DNA of 64,000 nucleotides from Halictus rubicundus (GCF_050948215.1 NC_135151.1:5372220-5436219); one strand, 5' to 3'; numbered from the stretch's first letter, positions 22,747 to 34,659 are shown. Made by a program: numbers and translations. Notes: generated by a model not told the origin, from the sequence alone.

Positions 22747-22841
22747 CAGTAGAGGTTTGATCCAAGCCGATCTATGTCGGCCCTGCACGATCTATGTCGC
22801 AGCACGGGCCCGAGGATTGGGCTTAGATCAAGACGTCACTG
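22747..22841. mobile_element. Family C pogo-like MITE, short 95-bp copy
   Basis: The ends are CAGTAGAGGTTTGATCCAAG and, complemented, CAGTGACGTCTTGATCTAAG, with TA on both sides (22745-22746, 22842-22843). It shares CACGATCTATGTCGCAGCACG with the 32243 copy and has a deleted middle. Confidence 0.82.
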
Positions 22842-22843
22842 TA

Positions 22844-23004
22844 CTTGTATTAATACGCAGAAGATGGACCCTTTGATGATTGTACAGATGCCTGTGTTTA
22901 ACTCAATTTAAACAGGTGTTCACGATTTCCTAAATACATTTTTAATGGTACTTTGTTCATTGATTCATCTTCTTGTTGCACTCAATTGAACAACCTTTTA
23001 ATTG
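22844..23004. other. No feature seen
   Basis: Short unique spacer before the large inverted-repeat element. Confidence 0.5.
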
Positions 23005-23784
23005 AAAGGGCCTAGCCGAATAAGATGGTCAAAACTGCCCTTAGACGTTTTTCAATAATTAATGAACCATTCGAAAGCTGACCAAGAAAAACCCCTCTGA
23101 GCCAAATTTCAACCCCCTATCTTGCTCGTGAGGGTAGTTACAGGGTAAATTAGATTTTGAGCTTTTCCGTGCATTTTCCGCACTCTGATGATTCCGAAAA
23201 TTCTGAAAAAAATGTGGCATATTTTGGATCCTAAGACAGATTTTTGAGAATTTTTTCAGATTTTTTGGATGCAAACTGTGGTCGTAAAAAATGAAAAACC
23301 TCAAAAAAATCGGAAAAATGCAGGTTTCTCAAAAATATGAAAACATGCTATTGAGCTGTTTAGTGCCCCAATAAAGTACCATAACAGGCAGTGTCCTCAA
23401 TTTTTTTAGATTTTTTGTTGTGGGAAGTCTCTGTCAAAAACAAGAAAAACCGAATTTTTTCGACGTTTCTGCTATTAGGAGGAAAGTTACACTTGTTGAT
23501 TTTATCGCAAGTATATATTAAGGCATTTTTAACGTTATTACATTGAAACAAGTAAGTGTTTGACCTCAGAAATATGTTTTAAGAGAAAAATAAATTCTAT
23601 TTCGTGCGCTATATACCAGAATGTTCGCAACGTTTACAACATCGCCGGTTGGCCGAGCAGTCAAGGTGTCGGACTACGGAGCGGAAACGCTGGGTTCGAA
23701 TCCCGTCGAGGGTAAAGTTTTTTTTTTCCATACATCCTCTTTATTTTTTCAATTTTTTATTACATGGTTTATTCATGTGATTTT
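23005..23784 (+). repeat. Left 780-bp inverted arm
   Basis: Matches 24723-25502 inverted. Contains two frames (81 and 63 codons on the minus strand) that reappear unchanged in the other arm, but neither has a domain. They are by-products of the identity. Confidence 0.92.
23642..23713 (+). ncRNA. tRNA-like Pol III unit (A box, B box, T-run) in left arm
   Basis: TGGCCGAGCAGTCAAGG matches a tRNA A box with D-loop, and GGGTTCGAATCCC is a full B box with T-loop. Spacing and total length (~72) suit a class I tRNA. A run of ten T at 23718-23727 would end Pol III transcription. The acceptor and anticodon stems do not pair (TCGGA faces GCGGA around CTACG), so it is not a normal functional tRNA. It is best called a tRNA-derived, possibly transcribed sequence. 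Confidence 0.6.
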
Positions 23785-24160
23785 TAAAATATTTTTTTAA
23801 TGTTTTAAAAATATTTAAGAAACATTTTTGAATAAAATATATGTAAATATAGTTTTAGAGTATCTATCACTTCCTCGATTCTCTAATTGTATATGATCTT
23901 CATTACGGTCCTCTCTAACATTCTTAATATTAAAATTCATTAATCTGGTTTCTAAGCCTTGCGTCTTCATAAATTAGGGAGGAAATGAGAAGAACTCTGA
24001 ATAAATAACACGCAGCAAAGTATTGGTTTTTGTCCAATTGAAAGAAAAGGGCTACATACTACCACTATTTTTAAAGTGGGGTATCAGGTACAAATAAGCC
24101 TTAGCCATTCCTCTTTATTGTAACGTACATGAGGATGTATTTCCGTTTATAGTTACTTGA

Positions 24161-24589
24161 TTGAAAACCATCATGAAGAGGGGAGACTTTTGTGTTGTCG
24201 ACAGAGGTTTTCGAGATGTTACATCTCATTTAACAGGTCTTGGTTTTAGAGTTCTCATGCCTGCTTTAAAAGGTAATCGTTCTCAACTTTCGACGAAAGT
24301 GTCGAATTATTCCCGAAAAGTCACGAAAATTCATTGGGTTGTAGAGGCAATGTATAGTATACAAGGTCAAAAGTACCAGCTTCCACACAAACAAGTAGAC
24401 AACGAAACCTTTCCAGAAATTGGACATAATTGGAACTGCAAAACGACTCCATTTCAAACAGTATCCTCGGTAGATACTCTGGATTTTCCGGAAATGACAG
24501 AAGTAGATTTAAAAATTCTTTTCACGGAATCTTACCAATTTTCGCAAGCAATTTCTATATCTGGCGGAAATCGTGGACGAACACAATAA
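24161..24589 (+). pseudogene. ISL2EU/DDE_Tnp_4-type transposase, C-terminal remnant
   Basis: The frame carries RGDFCVVDRGFRDV (second catalytic aspartate of the family), GFRVLMPALK, SRKVTKIHWVVEAMYSIQG (glutamate), and FPEMTEVDLKILFTESYQ. These match in order the C-terminal half of DDE_Tnp_4 nucleases in ISL2EU-type elements. The first aspartate and N-terminal DNA-binding part are missing, and the loop after the glutamate looks rearranged. It is the only coding trace inside the large inverted repeat and suggests the element's ancestry. Confidence 0.65.
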
Positions 24590-24722
24590 TATAAATATTA
24601 ATTTATTACCTAATCCAAGAAAATAATATCATTAAATTCGAAGTCAAATCGGAGTAATATAAATAAAAGTTAGTTAAAAATGTTACCTCAATATTTTTTA
24701 AAAACATTTAAAAAATATTGTT

Positions 24723-25502
24723 AAAATCACATGAATAAACCATGTAATAAAAAATTGAAAAAATAAAGAGGATGTATGGAAAAAAAAAACTTTACCCTCG
24801 ACGGGATTCGAACCCAGCGTTTCCGCTCCGTAGTCCGACACCTTGACTGCTCGGCCAACCGGCGATGTTGTAAACGTTGCGAACATTCTGGTATATAGCG
24901 CACGAAATAGAATTTATTTTTCTCTTAAAACATATTTCTGAGGTCAAACACTTACTTGTTTCAATGTAATAACGTTAAAAATGCCTTAATATATACTTGC
25001 GATAAAATCAACAAGTGTAACTTTCCTCCTAATAGCAGAAACGTCGAAAAAATTCGGTTTTTCTTGTTTTTGACAGAGACTTCCCACAACAAAAAATCTA
25101 AAAAAATTGAGGACACTGCCTGTTATGGTACTTTATTGGGGCACTAAACAGCTCAATAGCATGTTTTCATATTTTTGAGAAACCTGCATTTTTCCGATTT
25201 TTTTGAGGTTTTTCATTTTTTACGACCACAGTTTGCATCCAAAAAATCTGAAAAAATTCTCAAAAATCTGTCTTAGGATCCAAAATATGCCACATTTTTT
25301 TCAGAATTTTCGGAATCATCAGAGTGCGGAAAATGCACGGAAAAGCTCAAAATCTAATTTACCCTGTAACTACCCTCACGAGCAAGATAGGGGGTTGAAA
25401 TTTGGCTCAGAGGGGTTTTTCTTGGTCAGCTTTCGAATGGTTCATTAATTATTGAAAAACGTCTAAGGGCAGTTTTGACCATCTTATTCGGCTAGGCCCT
25501 TT
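24723..25502 (-). repeat. Right 780-bp inverted arm
   Basis: Inverted match of 23005-23784, ending GGCTAGGCCCTTT at the outer edge. Confidence 0.92.
24794..24865 (-). ncRNA. tRNA-like Pol III unit in right arm
   Basis: Exact inverted copy of the unit at 23642-23713, with A and B boxes on the minus strand and a T-run terminator at 24789-24780. The two units converge on the element's centre. Confidence 0.6.
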
Positions 25503-25925
25503 ATCACTACGAGCTAAACGGCTGGATGCTCTCGAAATACTGGGCCAAAATTGACCTGAACGCTCCTTTCTTTTTCAACGCGAGGGCAATGCATTTCCCC
25601 TGGGAGGGGAAGGGGGGTATGTGGGACTCTCCGGTGTTGTGTGCAATGCCCGGTATACTCACTAAACCCCACGGTGGTCACATTGAGCTAATTGGGAGGT
25701 GGTCGGGATCTTGAAATCGAATGCAACCGACCACCCCTACTCCTGCAAACTACAACCCCATCACCGTGGTGGGGGGGGGGGGGAAGCTTCCCCATGTGAT
25801 CCTACTCTAGTAGGACCCCGTGCGGGCCACCCCCGCAGAGTCCCCCCACTCGAGTCCCAGCCCAGAAGAACCCCACCCTCGATCAGGGGGTGGGGAAACC
25901 CCGGCAGAACCTGAACGTTCCTGCA
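25503..25925. other. GC-rich segment of unknown origin with poly-G run
   Basis: Directly abuts the large element. It contains a 62-codon plus-strand frame (25526-25714), paired GACCACC/GGTGGTC words, CCCCATCACCGTGGTGGGG and a G14-type run near 25769. Composition differs sharply from both sides, so it may be a piece of another repeat, but I recognise no domain. Confidence 0.4.
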
Positions 25926-28687
25926 CCCTTCACAAACAATTGTATTTTAAGATTTTTTTTCTATAAACGACACCTTCTTCGAGTCCACATAAAATTTAAT
26001 TGGGCAATTTTATGCTAAAACTAGCAATTTTCTAGTTGGATCTCCTGGCTCTTTCTAGTTGGATAAAAATGTATTAAACGGGAAATTGTTGCAACAATCG
26101 TGTTAATCCATCGTCGACGTTTTCATTATCGCGGAGACAGCTTCTTAGGGAACTGTATGAATTGTCGTTTTCGTCCGTTCGATATCACGCGAGCGGAATC
26201 TCTGCTATGCCGACGATTTTAATTACGCTCTAACTTGCAGCGAACTTGTACATTAAAAAGGTATTAGCGGGACGCGATACATTAACGAGATATTAGCCGC
26301 GGGTAAAGAGCACAGAGTCTGAATAAAGTACCGGCTAGTCTGCTCGGCAAGTTTCACTCATTATATATTCTCCCGGCGAGACGAGAGGACTGGGCAAAAA
26401 TCTCTTGTCGAAAAAAACTCGATTATGGGGATTTACTAGTATTTAACGGCGTTAAAATATTCCGTCCAGCAAAATTCTCCGGGCGCTGCACGTTTCGACT
26501 GGTGTTCGTCGATCGATTCCTATAATTGTACAATAGAATTTGCGCGTTGGAAGAAGTACTCGGTTGAGGCAAAAATAATTGCGGTTTTAAAGCACCGTAT
26601 TTGTGTTTCAGCTTAGAACACATTTCGATTTGTTTAGACTAGAACCACTTGCATAATATTTCTAAGCAAGAAACGAGTGAAATATTTCTGAAGGAACATT
26701 TTCGCTCCACGCGCAGTTTTCTCATTACACATATGAGCACCATATTGTATAAAGTGCTCTGTTTTAATATTTTGTTGTATGGAATGTTCTGTCTATTGTC
26801 GTCAGCTGGAGTCTATGCCGCTTCCTCCCTGTTCGCCACGTTGCACCACGTTCCATTTGTATAAAATGTAATGTTTATGAAAAGCGTGACAGAGTAGCAG
26901 ACAATCTCTAAAAATTGCAAATTCTTCTAGACGCGATTTTTCATTTCTTTTCATTCCCCATTATTATTAGTCTGTTGTTCGTAACGAGTTCACTGAAAAC
27001 ATAAAATAAACGCGGCGAAGAGCACGAGCAAGGTAAATCATGAATATCTAACATGCAAAAAGGACATCAAAATAAAATGCAAATAAACGGGGAAAATAAA
27101 TATAGTCACAAATGTAATCGTTCTAGCTTTGAAGAGTATAATACGGGCAAGGGTTAACTTCAAGTGAAAATCTGTATAATTTCATCAAGTTAATTCAAGA
27201 GCAGCAAGTGTCTTGGATGAATTAAAGTTGTCAACATTTCGAATTTCCCCGAACGAAACACGGATTAAAAATTTCCAGAGACCGTTCTGCAAAAAATATC
27301 AAGAGCATAACTAGCGCATGCAGTAGGTAAGTAGTCCCCCGGCGTTTGTGTACGCTCGTGTAATGCTCGTGCAATAAATTCAAATGCCGGCCTGCCATTT
27401 CATTTCCATCTCTGATTACATCTAAAAATTTTATACGCGTGTCTTTCAGAGGTAGATGGCGTGGAACGGGAACCCGTAACTCACGTCTCGTGTAATCCCC
27501 ATCGCCGCGGAGTAAGGGGTCGTAGTTTATTGAAATATTCATTGTCAGTTTTTTCTTTTTTTTTTTTTACGTCTCCGGCGTCGCTGGCGTCGCGACCATA
27601 ACTCGACGATGCTCGCCCCTCGGAAACGAAAACGAGAGACCTTTGATTCACGATAAGTACAGGCACCGTGTCCAAGTCTGCCGATTCAAACCGCCCACGC
27701 CCCTCGTTACGTACTGACCTCGTTTTTGATGTCCTGATGTTTCGAAAACCTTCGTATTATAACATAAAATAACCTTCACGAAAGAAAATAAGAATTCAAT
27801 GCAGCTAGATTCTCACTTAACAATTGATTCTTCTGGTACGAACTGGTCAATTCATGTAATAATAATTTGATCGTCCATGTTCTATTTAAAATGAGAAAAA
27901 AGTTTTATAGTTTCTTTCTTTATTGTATTTTTAAATTATATCCGGTGCGTACGTGAAACAAGCGTTAAGATGTGAATAATTAAATTTTCTATGAATTCAA
28001 TGTACAATTTGTTTCTACGAAACGAAGTACTTTCGATGTAAAAGTCGCCTCTTTGTGAAATCGTGCCCGAACGGGAATATAAATTCAAGACGCGTACCGG
28101 GCTAGACGTGCACGACAACTGTACAGTTTTTTTTTTATTTTTGAAATGGACGTACATTTTTCTTCCGCCACTCTGTTTCGCATCGATGGTAAAAGGGGTG
28201 CAGTATCCCCGGCGTCGCATCCCCTAGAAAGTTATACTTTCGCCGTTCTCCGTCCCGCTCGTGGCCGACACCGTTCGCGGCGAGTTCTCCATAATTTATC
28301 GGCGTTATTCGCGTCGTTTCGAGTATACTTTGCCGTCGTTTCGGGGCCGACTATCGATCGGTACCGACGACGCGTACAAGCGCAAGAAATTAATTTCGTA
28401 TGCACCCTCCGGACGGGGGGCCGGGATAACAAGTGAATCGCCGGAACGCACGGGACTTGACATTGTAATCCAGCTTGTATGTCTGATTGAGAACTTTGGC
28501 TCGTCCGAGATCGATTGCGGCTGCAGATTCCATCTCCGCGGATAAGCGAGAACAGTGAACGCAGAGCCGTGAAAATATTCTAAGCGGATCAAGTCGCATT
28601 CGACTTGAAGAGGTGTTCTCGTGTGACGTTAGTAGAGACTTATTCGCGAATTTTTCAAAGTTATTGTCAACACGAGCTTTGCTTCTA
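25926..28687. other. No gene seen
   Basis: AT-rich unique DNA with CpG-rich patches at 27470-27720 and 28190-28560. The dense overlapping frames in the second patch occur on both strands and are compositional. AAGGGTTAA at 27153 resembles a lone piggyBac-type end without a partner. Confidence 0.5.
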
Positions 28688-29909
28688 GTAGTGGGGCCCA
28701 TAAGTAATCAATTATTTTGAAATCTAAAACAAACTTTGTAGTGAATTCAAGTTCTTATTTCTTAATTTATTATATAATCTTTATCATTATCAAGGACAGT
28801 TTGCCATCTTTCCTGCAAATTTTCAATCCCTCTCTTATAGAAATCCAGGGTTCGTGAAGCAAAATATGCTACCTTACATCTTCTACAGAAGTGAATGTTT
28901 CATTTCTTAAATAATGCTCCAATGATTTGAAAAGATGATAGTCAGAGGGAGCAATATCCGGTGAGTACGGGGGGTGCGGTAAAACTTCCCACTGTAATTC
29001 TTTGATTTTTTCCTGAGCGAGTTTCGCTGTACGGGGCCGGGCATTGTCAATTTGCAGTATTACACCTTTTCTGTGGATTAAAGATGCCCTCCTTTTTCAA
29101 TAGTTCTGAATACAGCCGTTGTAATTGTTGACAATACAACTCAGCAGTAACTGTTCCTCCAGGTTTCAACAAACCCAAAGTGAATTATGCCACGACAATC
29201 CCACCAAATGCACAGTAACACCTTTCTAAGTGATAAGCTAGGTTTAGGGGTTGATATTGCGGTTTGATTTGCAGAAAGCCATTGCTTGGAACGCTTTATG
29301 TTATGATAAAGGATCCATTTTTCATCCCCGGTAACGATTCTGCTAAGAAATGGATCTCTACGAAATCTGGATAGCAATGAAGTGCAAATTGATCGACGAA
29401 TATTCTTGTTGGTCTCAGATAATTGATACGGTACCCATATTCCTTGCCTATATGCCTTTCCCATTTCGTGTAGGCGCCTTTGTATAGTTGACCATGTGGA
29501 CCCAAGGCTTCTCGATAATTTTTGTATACTTAATTTTGGATCAGGTTCCACTAGAGATTTTAGGGTGTCATTATCAAATTCAACTGGTCGTCCACTTCGA
29601 GGCCTGTCAGAGAGATCATAATCACCAGCAGCAAACCTTCTGAACCTACGTTGACATTTGCTGACCTTCAACACATCTCCATAAACATCGCAAATTTTCT
29701 TGTTGTTACCGTTGCATTAAATCCCGCATGAAAATGGAAAAGTTTGCAATGACGAATATGATCCTCGGAAGGTACGGACGCCGCCATTTTGTTACAGGGT
29801 TGTAAAAAAAATTATACTTTTTAGAATATATCACACTTCAACGATCGGTACAGAACTAAAGGCAAAACAAATTGTTGGCAAATAATTGATTACTTATGGA
29901 TACTCCTAA
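28688..29909 (-). mobile_element. mariner transposon, full-length copy B (reversed)
   Basis: TA duplications at 28686-28687 and 29910-29911 flank terminal repeats; the 5' end, read on the minus strand, is TTAGGAGTATCCATAAGTAA. Its 1222 bp match copy A (19637) along the whole length. Confidence 0.94.
28762..29731 (-). pseudogene. mariner transposase (DD34D), frameshifted copy B
   Basis: The longest open stretch (29674-29141) covers KVSKCQRRFRRFAAGDYDLS, RPRSGRPVEF, WVPYQLSETN and the first aspartate in VTGDEKWILY. The frame is lost after RGIIHFG. Downstream bases still encode the second (QIDNARP) and third (IAPSDYH) aspartate motifs in other frames. One base difference from copy A near 29700 also shifts the N-terminus. 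Inactive. Confidence 0.92.
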
Positions 29910-29911
29910 TA

Positions 29912-32240
29912 AATACAGCTTTGCTTTTAGTCCGTGAAATGACCTTAGTTCCATGTTCAATCTTTTCGTAATTTTAATTCAGTTTTATGAAATACGGTCT
30001 AATTATCCCTGTTACATTAAGTTGTCTGCAAACAAAACCGAATGGTTTCAAAATAATATATTTTCTCGTTTATGTGATTAATTTGAAAAATATATATTTC
30101 TGAAAAAGGGATGTGCGAAATAGTTCCAGTTAATAAATAGTAGTTCGTTTACACTATAAAATCGAAATGTTAATCATTGTATACATTTTAATATAGTATA
30201 CTACTACCACTTTGCAACAAACAAAACAAAAATATCGATAAAGAATACATGAAATTTTTAGTGGAATTGTGGAAATTTCTGCGCATACTTACGCGGCTTT
30301 GGTGGGTCATTACACATTTTTTGTTGAAAAATAATTAAACCTGGCTGCAATGGAACACGTGAAACTTTCTCATCGAGTATGAGAAAAGAAACCATGATTT
30401 TATTATTTGCTATGATTCCGGTCATGAGAACAGTGGAGGAACAATTTTCCTTCGTGTCTGAAACGTATTTAATATATATATACGAAAGTGCCAGGTTTCA
30501 CAACGGAAAGTACATCGCCATAATGGGGTAGACTTTCCGGCGAAGCCAAGCAGAATTTTTCAAATGATCAATTATTACTTTCGAACCGAGCTCGGCATAG
30601 CCGGAAGTCCCGAACGATTTTATTCGCGATATTGATCCGTAATTTAATGGTGAAATTCTTAGTCCATCGGGGCTCGAGTACAGAGTAACTCGGTGCTAGC
30701 AGGAAAGACTCGGCGAAGCCAATAATTTCCCGAAGTTACCGCGTGGCCCGGCGCACCGCTGTGTACACTGAAATTTCCGGAGGAGGGCACAATTTCTGCA
30801 AATACGAACTTTCCGCGTGAATTTAGCGCGGATTAAGAGGAAATTTCATCTATCGGAATCCTTTCAAAATGTCCTCTCGCCCGGGATTATGGCCGATCGA
30901 AGCTAATCGAAACGTGAAATTCGATACATCCGCGTGTCGGACAAATAACTTTTCAGATTCCGAGAAAAGATCGGTTCACGTGAACCGAACAGAACAGTGC
31001 AACGGTCCAAGAGGGCTTCGATCGACCGTACGTTTTCCGAGTTCCACGAAACTCATCAAACTTTTACATTTTTAAGAAATCGAGCTGCAAGGTAAACTAC
31101 TTTCTGGGAAACATAGCAAATTATTTATTAGATAAATTGAACGAATGGAAACGCATTCACTGTCATTTTCAATCGTACGTAACATAATACGTAATTTAAA
31201 TTTTTTAAAGACACGAAAGATAAACTAGTTTAAAAGAACGCAGGAAACATTTATTACCTGAATTATAAGAAAATGTATGTTTAATTCCTGAAGTTATAAT
31301 CTAATTGTGTACACAACGAAAGACCAGCACTTATCGTTTATAATCTAAGAACAATGTCGTGAATACATTAAATAGTCCTAGTCCGGAAACAAAGTTTCGA
31401 CTGCCAAGTAGCACTATGTTATACCACTCACAAGCTAAAGCATTGAATAAAGTAGAATTTGATGAGGAAGACTGCGAAGGATAAAGCCGAATTGTTTCGA
31501 CGTCGCGGACGAATAAAGCAACGAAAGCTGTAATTTCGTATTCGATCGGCTCCCTGAAAAGCCCCGGGATCATAGATAAACAAATTGCTTTGCGATCCGG
31601 GTTGCGGTTCGTGGGATCTCGAATGTCTTGTAAACCCGACCGGTGGTTTTCTCAGCTCCGTCGAAGAATAGAAGCGAGGAGTCGTGAGAACTATTAGGTC
31701 GTAGAATCCATTACGGCGTTCTGTAAACATCCATTCCGGCGCGAGCCGATAATGTCACTTTTCAGGATACAATGGTCGGATCTGCTCTGTTTGGGATCAA
31801 AAGCGTAACCTGGTCGACTCTCCTTCCTCTTGTTTGCCGGCCCGGTATTCTGGCATGCTCCGTCCAGGAATTACGCGCCCTCTGACTAAACTTGTCCTGC
31901 TCTGCACGGTTAATTGCGCAAATACCTTTCGTACAATCCGTCTACTGAGAAGCATTAAATCGTCCCATTAACGATGGCACGGACGCCATTGCTTAAAACA
32001 TACTGCGTCTCCAGTACACAGTACCGGTTCTACGTGAAAAAAATAAGGAAAGTAGGAGGAATAGAATTTTTTATTTTTAGCTTGTGCATTCAGCCAAGTC
32101 TCATTTCAGACGGCGTTTTCATTCACATTGACATAATATTAAGGCAGAGTAAATTACGCGTAATAAGATCTATTAAGGCACTGTTAACTCAATTTGACGA
32201 GGGAAAAATTTAATTTGATAATCGTAAGCGTAGATGTAAA
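29912..32240. other. No gene seen
   Basis: AT-rich to 30480, mixed afterwards. Nothing beyond short unrecognised frames. Confidence 0.5.
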
Positions 32241-32242
32241 TA

Positions 32243-32423
32243 CAGTAGTCTTGATCTAAGCCGAACAGATCTACACGATCTTAGTCAGTTCGTTTATCCC
32301 CTCCACTGGGGGCATACTCCGCGTGGGGCCAAGAACCTCGGGCTGTTACAAGAAAATAGTAGCCCTACACGATCTATGTCACAGCACGATCAGTAGGATT
32401 GGGCTTAGATCAAGACTTCGCTG
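32243..32423. mobile_element. Family C pogo-like MITE, longest copy
   Basis: The ends are CAGTAGTCTTGATCTAAGCC and, complemented, CAGCGAAGTCTTGATCTAAG, flanked by TA at 32241-32242 and 32424-32425. The 181-bp body includes an inner duplication of the CACGATCT…GTC word. It defines the family with the copies at 8893 and 22747. Confidence 0.88.
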
Positions 32424-32425
32424 TA

Positions 32426-33791
32426 GCTTTAACTAACAGTACATACTAAATTAATTTGATTTTCTTTGCATAATGGTTGAAAGGGATACAATTTTCAATA
32501 GTAAATGAATATAACAAATTCTGATCACAAGATTAACAAACATAGGGGCAACACTTTGCAACCCATTTTTATTGTATAACACCATCGTGCTAAAAAATGA
32601 CATAATTAATAATCGCATGTAACATTAAACAAATGGTTTACTTAAATAATTTACTTATCTATATTTTTCTGTTTTGAAATGTGAATATTGTAAACGATCA
32701 ATTACGTTCCGGGGTTAGTTAATTACTTTGCTTGAACGCTCGAAATTCTGCTTTCGCTTTCCAAGATAGATTAATCTGTAATTAACGTGTATTCTCTTTC
32801 CGTAACAAGTAGAACAAAGAAGAATAGACATTGTTTTGCGTAGCTCGCGTTTAACACATTGTTGGAGCTGTATGGGGCTTGACCCCGAAAGCATTGCCAG
32901 CTCCTTAGCAAAATGGATCGGGTTTACTAGACGATGATGGATGAACACGCGGAATAGAAAATCTTCGCTACGAACAAAGCGTACGGTAGCAAGGTATTAC
33001 ACGGAGCCATGGAATAAGCAGACTGAAATGAAAATGACTGCCGGCATGAATTATAGTCTTTTCAGCGTTCGTGGTTGCTTATCTGGTTAAGAATTTTCGC
33101 AACGTCAACGAAATTTTCTAAATTGTGTTCGCGGACCTCTCTGTATACCTAAATTGTTATAAATTATTAAATTATTATGAACATGTCAACATCAGACTGT
33201 TCATGTTTACGCATATTTGTATTTTTGGTACGTAAATTCGCATTTTGATCGAGCTACAAACAATATAGATCATACAGTATAGATGTATCAAAATAAGTAT
33301 AATAATTAATTGTAATATACAAATAATTGTCGTTCCTATTTTGTAGCTATGTCAAAAAGGATGATAAACTTGGCATGTATGTTTCTTTAATGTAATATGC
33401 TATTATACATAAATATTATAACAGTGCTATAAACATTGTTTGTTAATCGAAATTACAATATAGTCGGTTCAGTATCAGGAAATCACTTGCGTAAGCATTT
33501 GTGTGAGCACTTGTGTAAATTGCAAACTATATTTATGAAGGCTATTATATATAATAGCTTATAACTTATACGTCATGATATCAATTGAAACACATTACTT
33601 ATTAAATACTAGTTAGCATTAGGTGAAATATTTACTTATAAATCATATCTCGGAATAAATTTCACCCAAACCGGTTGGATAACCACAGTCCAATCAAAAA
33701 GAAAAATCATTGACCGATTCTCTAGAATCAGAATCTTCGTAGTGAGGGACTAAACATTTTCTTGATCAGTCGAGTTGCGAGTTGTTCGAGG
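32426..33791. other. No gene seen
   Basis: AT-rich unique DNA, especially 33150-33640. Confidence 0.55.
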
Positions 33792-33900
33792 TTAACCCTC
33801 AGATGACGGAAGTTGGATCCATTTTGATCCAGAGTTATGAACCTTCCATCTAAAGCCTAAGTTTCAAACAGCCAATTTAACTCTTTGCGGTCGAAGTCTG
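33792..33900. repeat. Two lone piggyBac-type ends (TTAACCCTC…, TTAACTCTTTGCGG…)
   Basis: TTAACCCTCAGATGACGG at 33792 is followed by a subterminal hairpin, GGATCCATTTTGATCC, like that of the 57779 element. TTAACTCTTTGCGGTCGAAG at 33877 matches the end of the 44340 element. No opposite ends were found nearby. Confidence 0.4.
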
Positions 33901-34210
33901 AACTGAAGCTTGCAACGCTATGTTTACTGTCGAATAATAACGTAGAGTCACAAATATATAGAAAGCGATACTACCTAGATTTAGGTATAGTTGTTTTAGG
34001 TAATGATCAATTGAACGTACGTCACTCGTTGAGCGAGAACAAAATAACGATTATAATAAATAAAGCCATACCTCCTGAAACGATTCGATCGCATAGAGTT
34101 AAACCATTGGCGATTTCTATTAAGTTCAATAAGTGGAACAGCATTCATTTTAAGCAACTAGGATGAAAGACATGTCAAAGAAAAATTGCTACGCAAGGAT
34201 TTGAAAGGAT
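33901..34210. other. No gene seen
   Basis: A 93-codon plus-strand frame (33885-34166) has no recognisable domain. Confidence 0.4.
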
Positions 34211-34395
34211 CTAGGGTAAGGAACCCCATTACTATGGGGTTACCAATATAGCATAATGAATATTGAAAAAGAGATATATAACATCTATATTAACTAATTG
34301 TAATGAAAAACTTTAATATCTCTTTTTTAATATTCATTATGCTCTAAAAAGAAGTATAATTAGTATACGCACAGTAATTGGCTCCCTTACCCTAG
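34211..34395. mobile_element. 185-bp palindromic MITE with CTAGGGTAAGG ends
   Basis: The left end is CTAGGGTAAGGAACCCCATT and the right end complemented is CTAGGGTAAGGGAGCCAATT. An inner inverted pair (GCATAATGAATATTGAAAAA / inverted) also matches. The whole element could fold on itself. No coding; superfamily not assigned. Confidence 0.75.
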
Positions 34396-34469
34396 CTAGG
34401 ACTGCTATAAAATTGTCAAAAGCGACCGCCGACCCAAGGATTAATTAATCACCAGTCTACTTACAAATA

Positions 34470-34657
34470 CAGTGAATTCTCGATATATGTCAACAACGCG
34501 GGCCTTGCTAGCGTCATGTATCGTCCAGGAGACATACTTACATACGAGCAAACCTCTCGAGCTTTGTGGCCTCTCACGGGGTATACCCCGCGGTAGTGGG
34601 GATACTTCCGCGACGTTTATCATCCATGCCTTGGCGACATATATAGAGAAATCACTG
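34470..34657 (-). mobile_element. Family B pogo-like MITE, reversed
   Basis: The ends are CAGTGAATTCTCGATATATG and, complemented, CAGTGATTTCTCTATATATG, flanked by TA at 34468-34469 and 34658-34659. It is an inverted relative of the copies at 17799 and 60961, with GGGGTATACCCCGCGGTAG in the middle. Confidence 0.9.
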
Positions 34658-34659
34658 TA

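Larger units (their letters stand above)
23005..25502. mobile_element. 2.5-kb transposon with perfect 780-bp inverted arms
   Basis: Bases 23005-23784 and 24723-25502 appear to be exact inverted copies. Both are 780 bp, and every stretch I compared agreed, including a 10-base T/A run. The outer end reads AAAGGGCCTAGCCGAATAAG. Similarity fades just inside the arms. Each arm holds a tRNA-like sequence directed inward; the 938-bp centre holds a DDE_Tnp_4/ISL2EU-type transposase fragment. No target duplication could be identified (flanks …TTTTAATTG / ATCACTACG). The exact arms imply a very recent event, gene conversion, or an assembly hairpin. Confidence 0.85.

Noticed and set aside
23059..23551. 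81- and 63-codon frames repeated in both arms of the large element
   Set aside because: Their identity only reflects the inverted repeat; no start context or domain.
23642..23713. Functional tRNA gene
   Set aside because: Acceptor and anticodon stems do not pair, so it is called tRNA-like only.
27140..27160. AAGGGTTAA as a piggyBac-like element end
   Set aside because: No partner end found, so not listed as an element.
28232..28701. Five overlapping frames on both strands
   Set aside because: CpG-rich composition with few stop codons; no recognisable domain.
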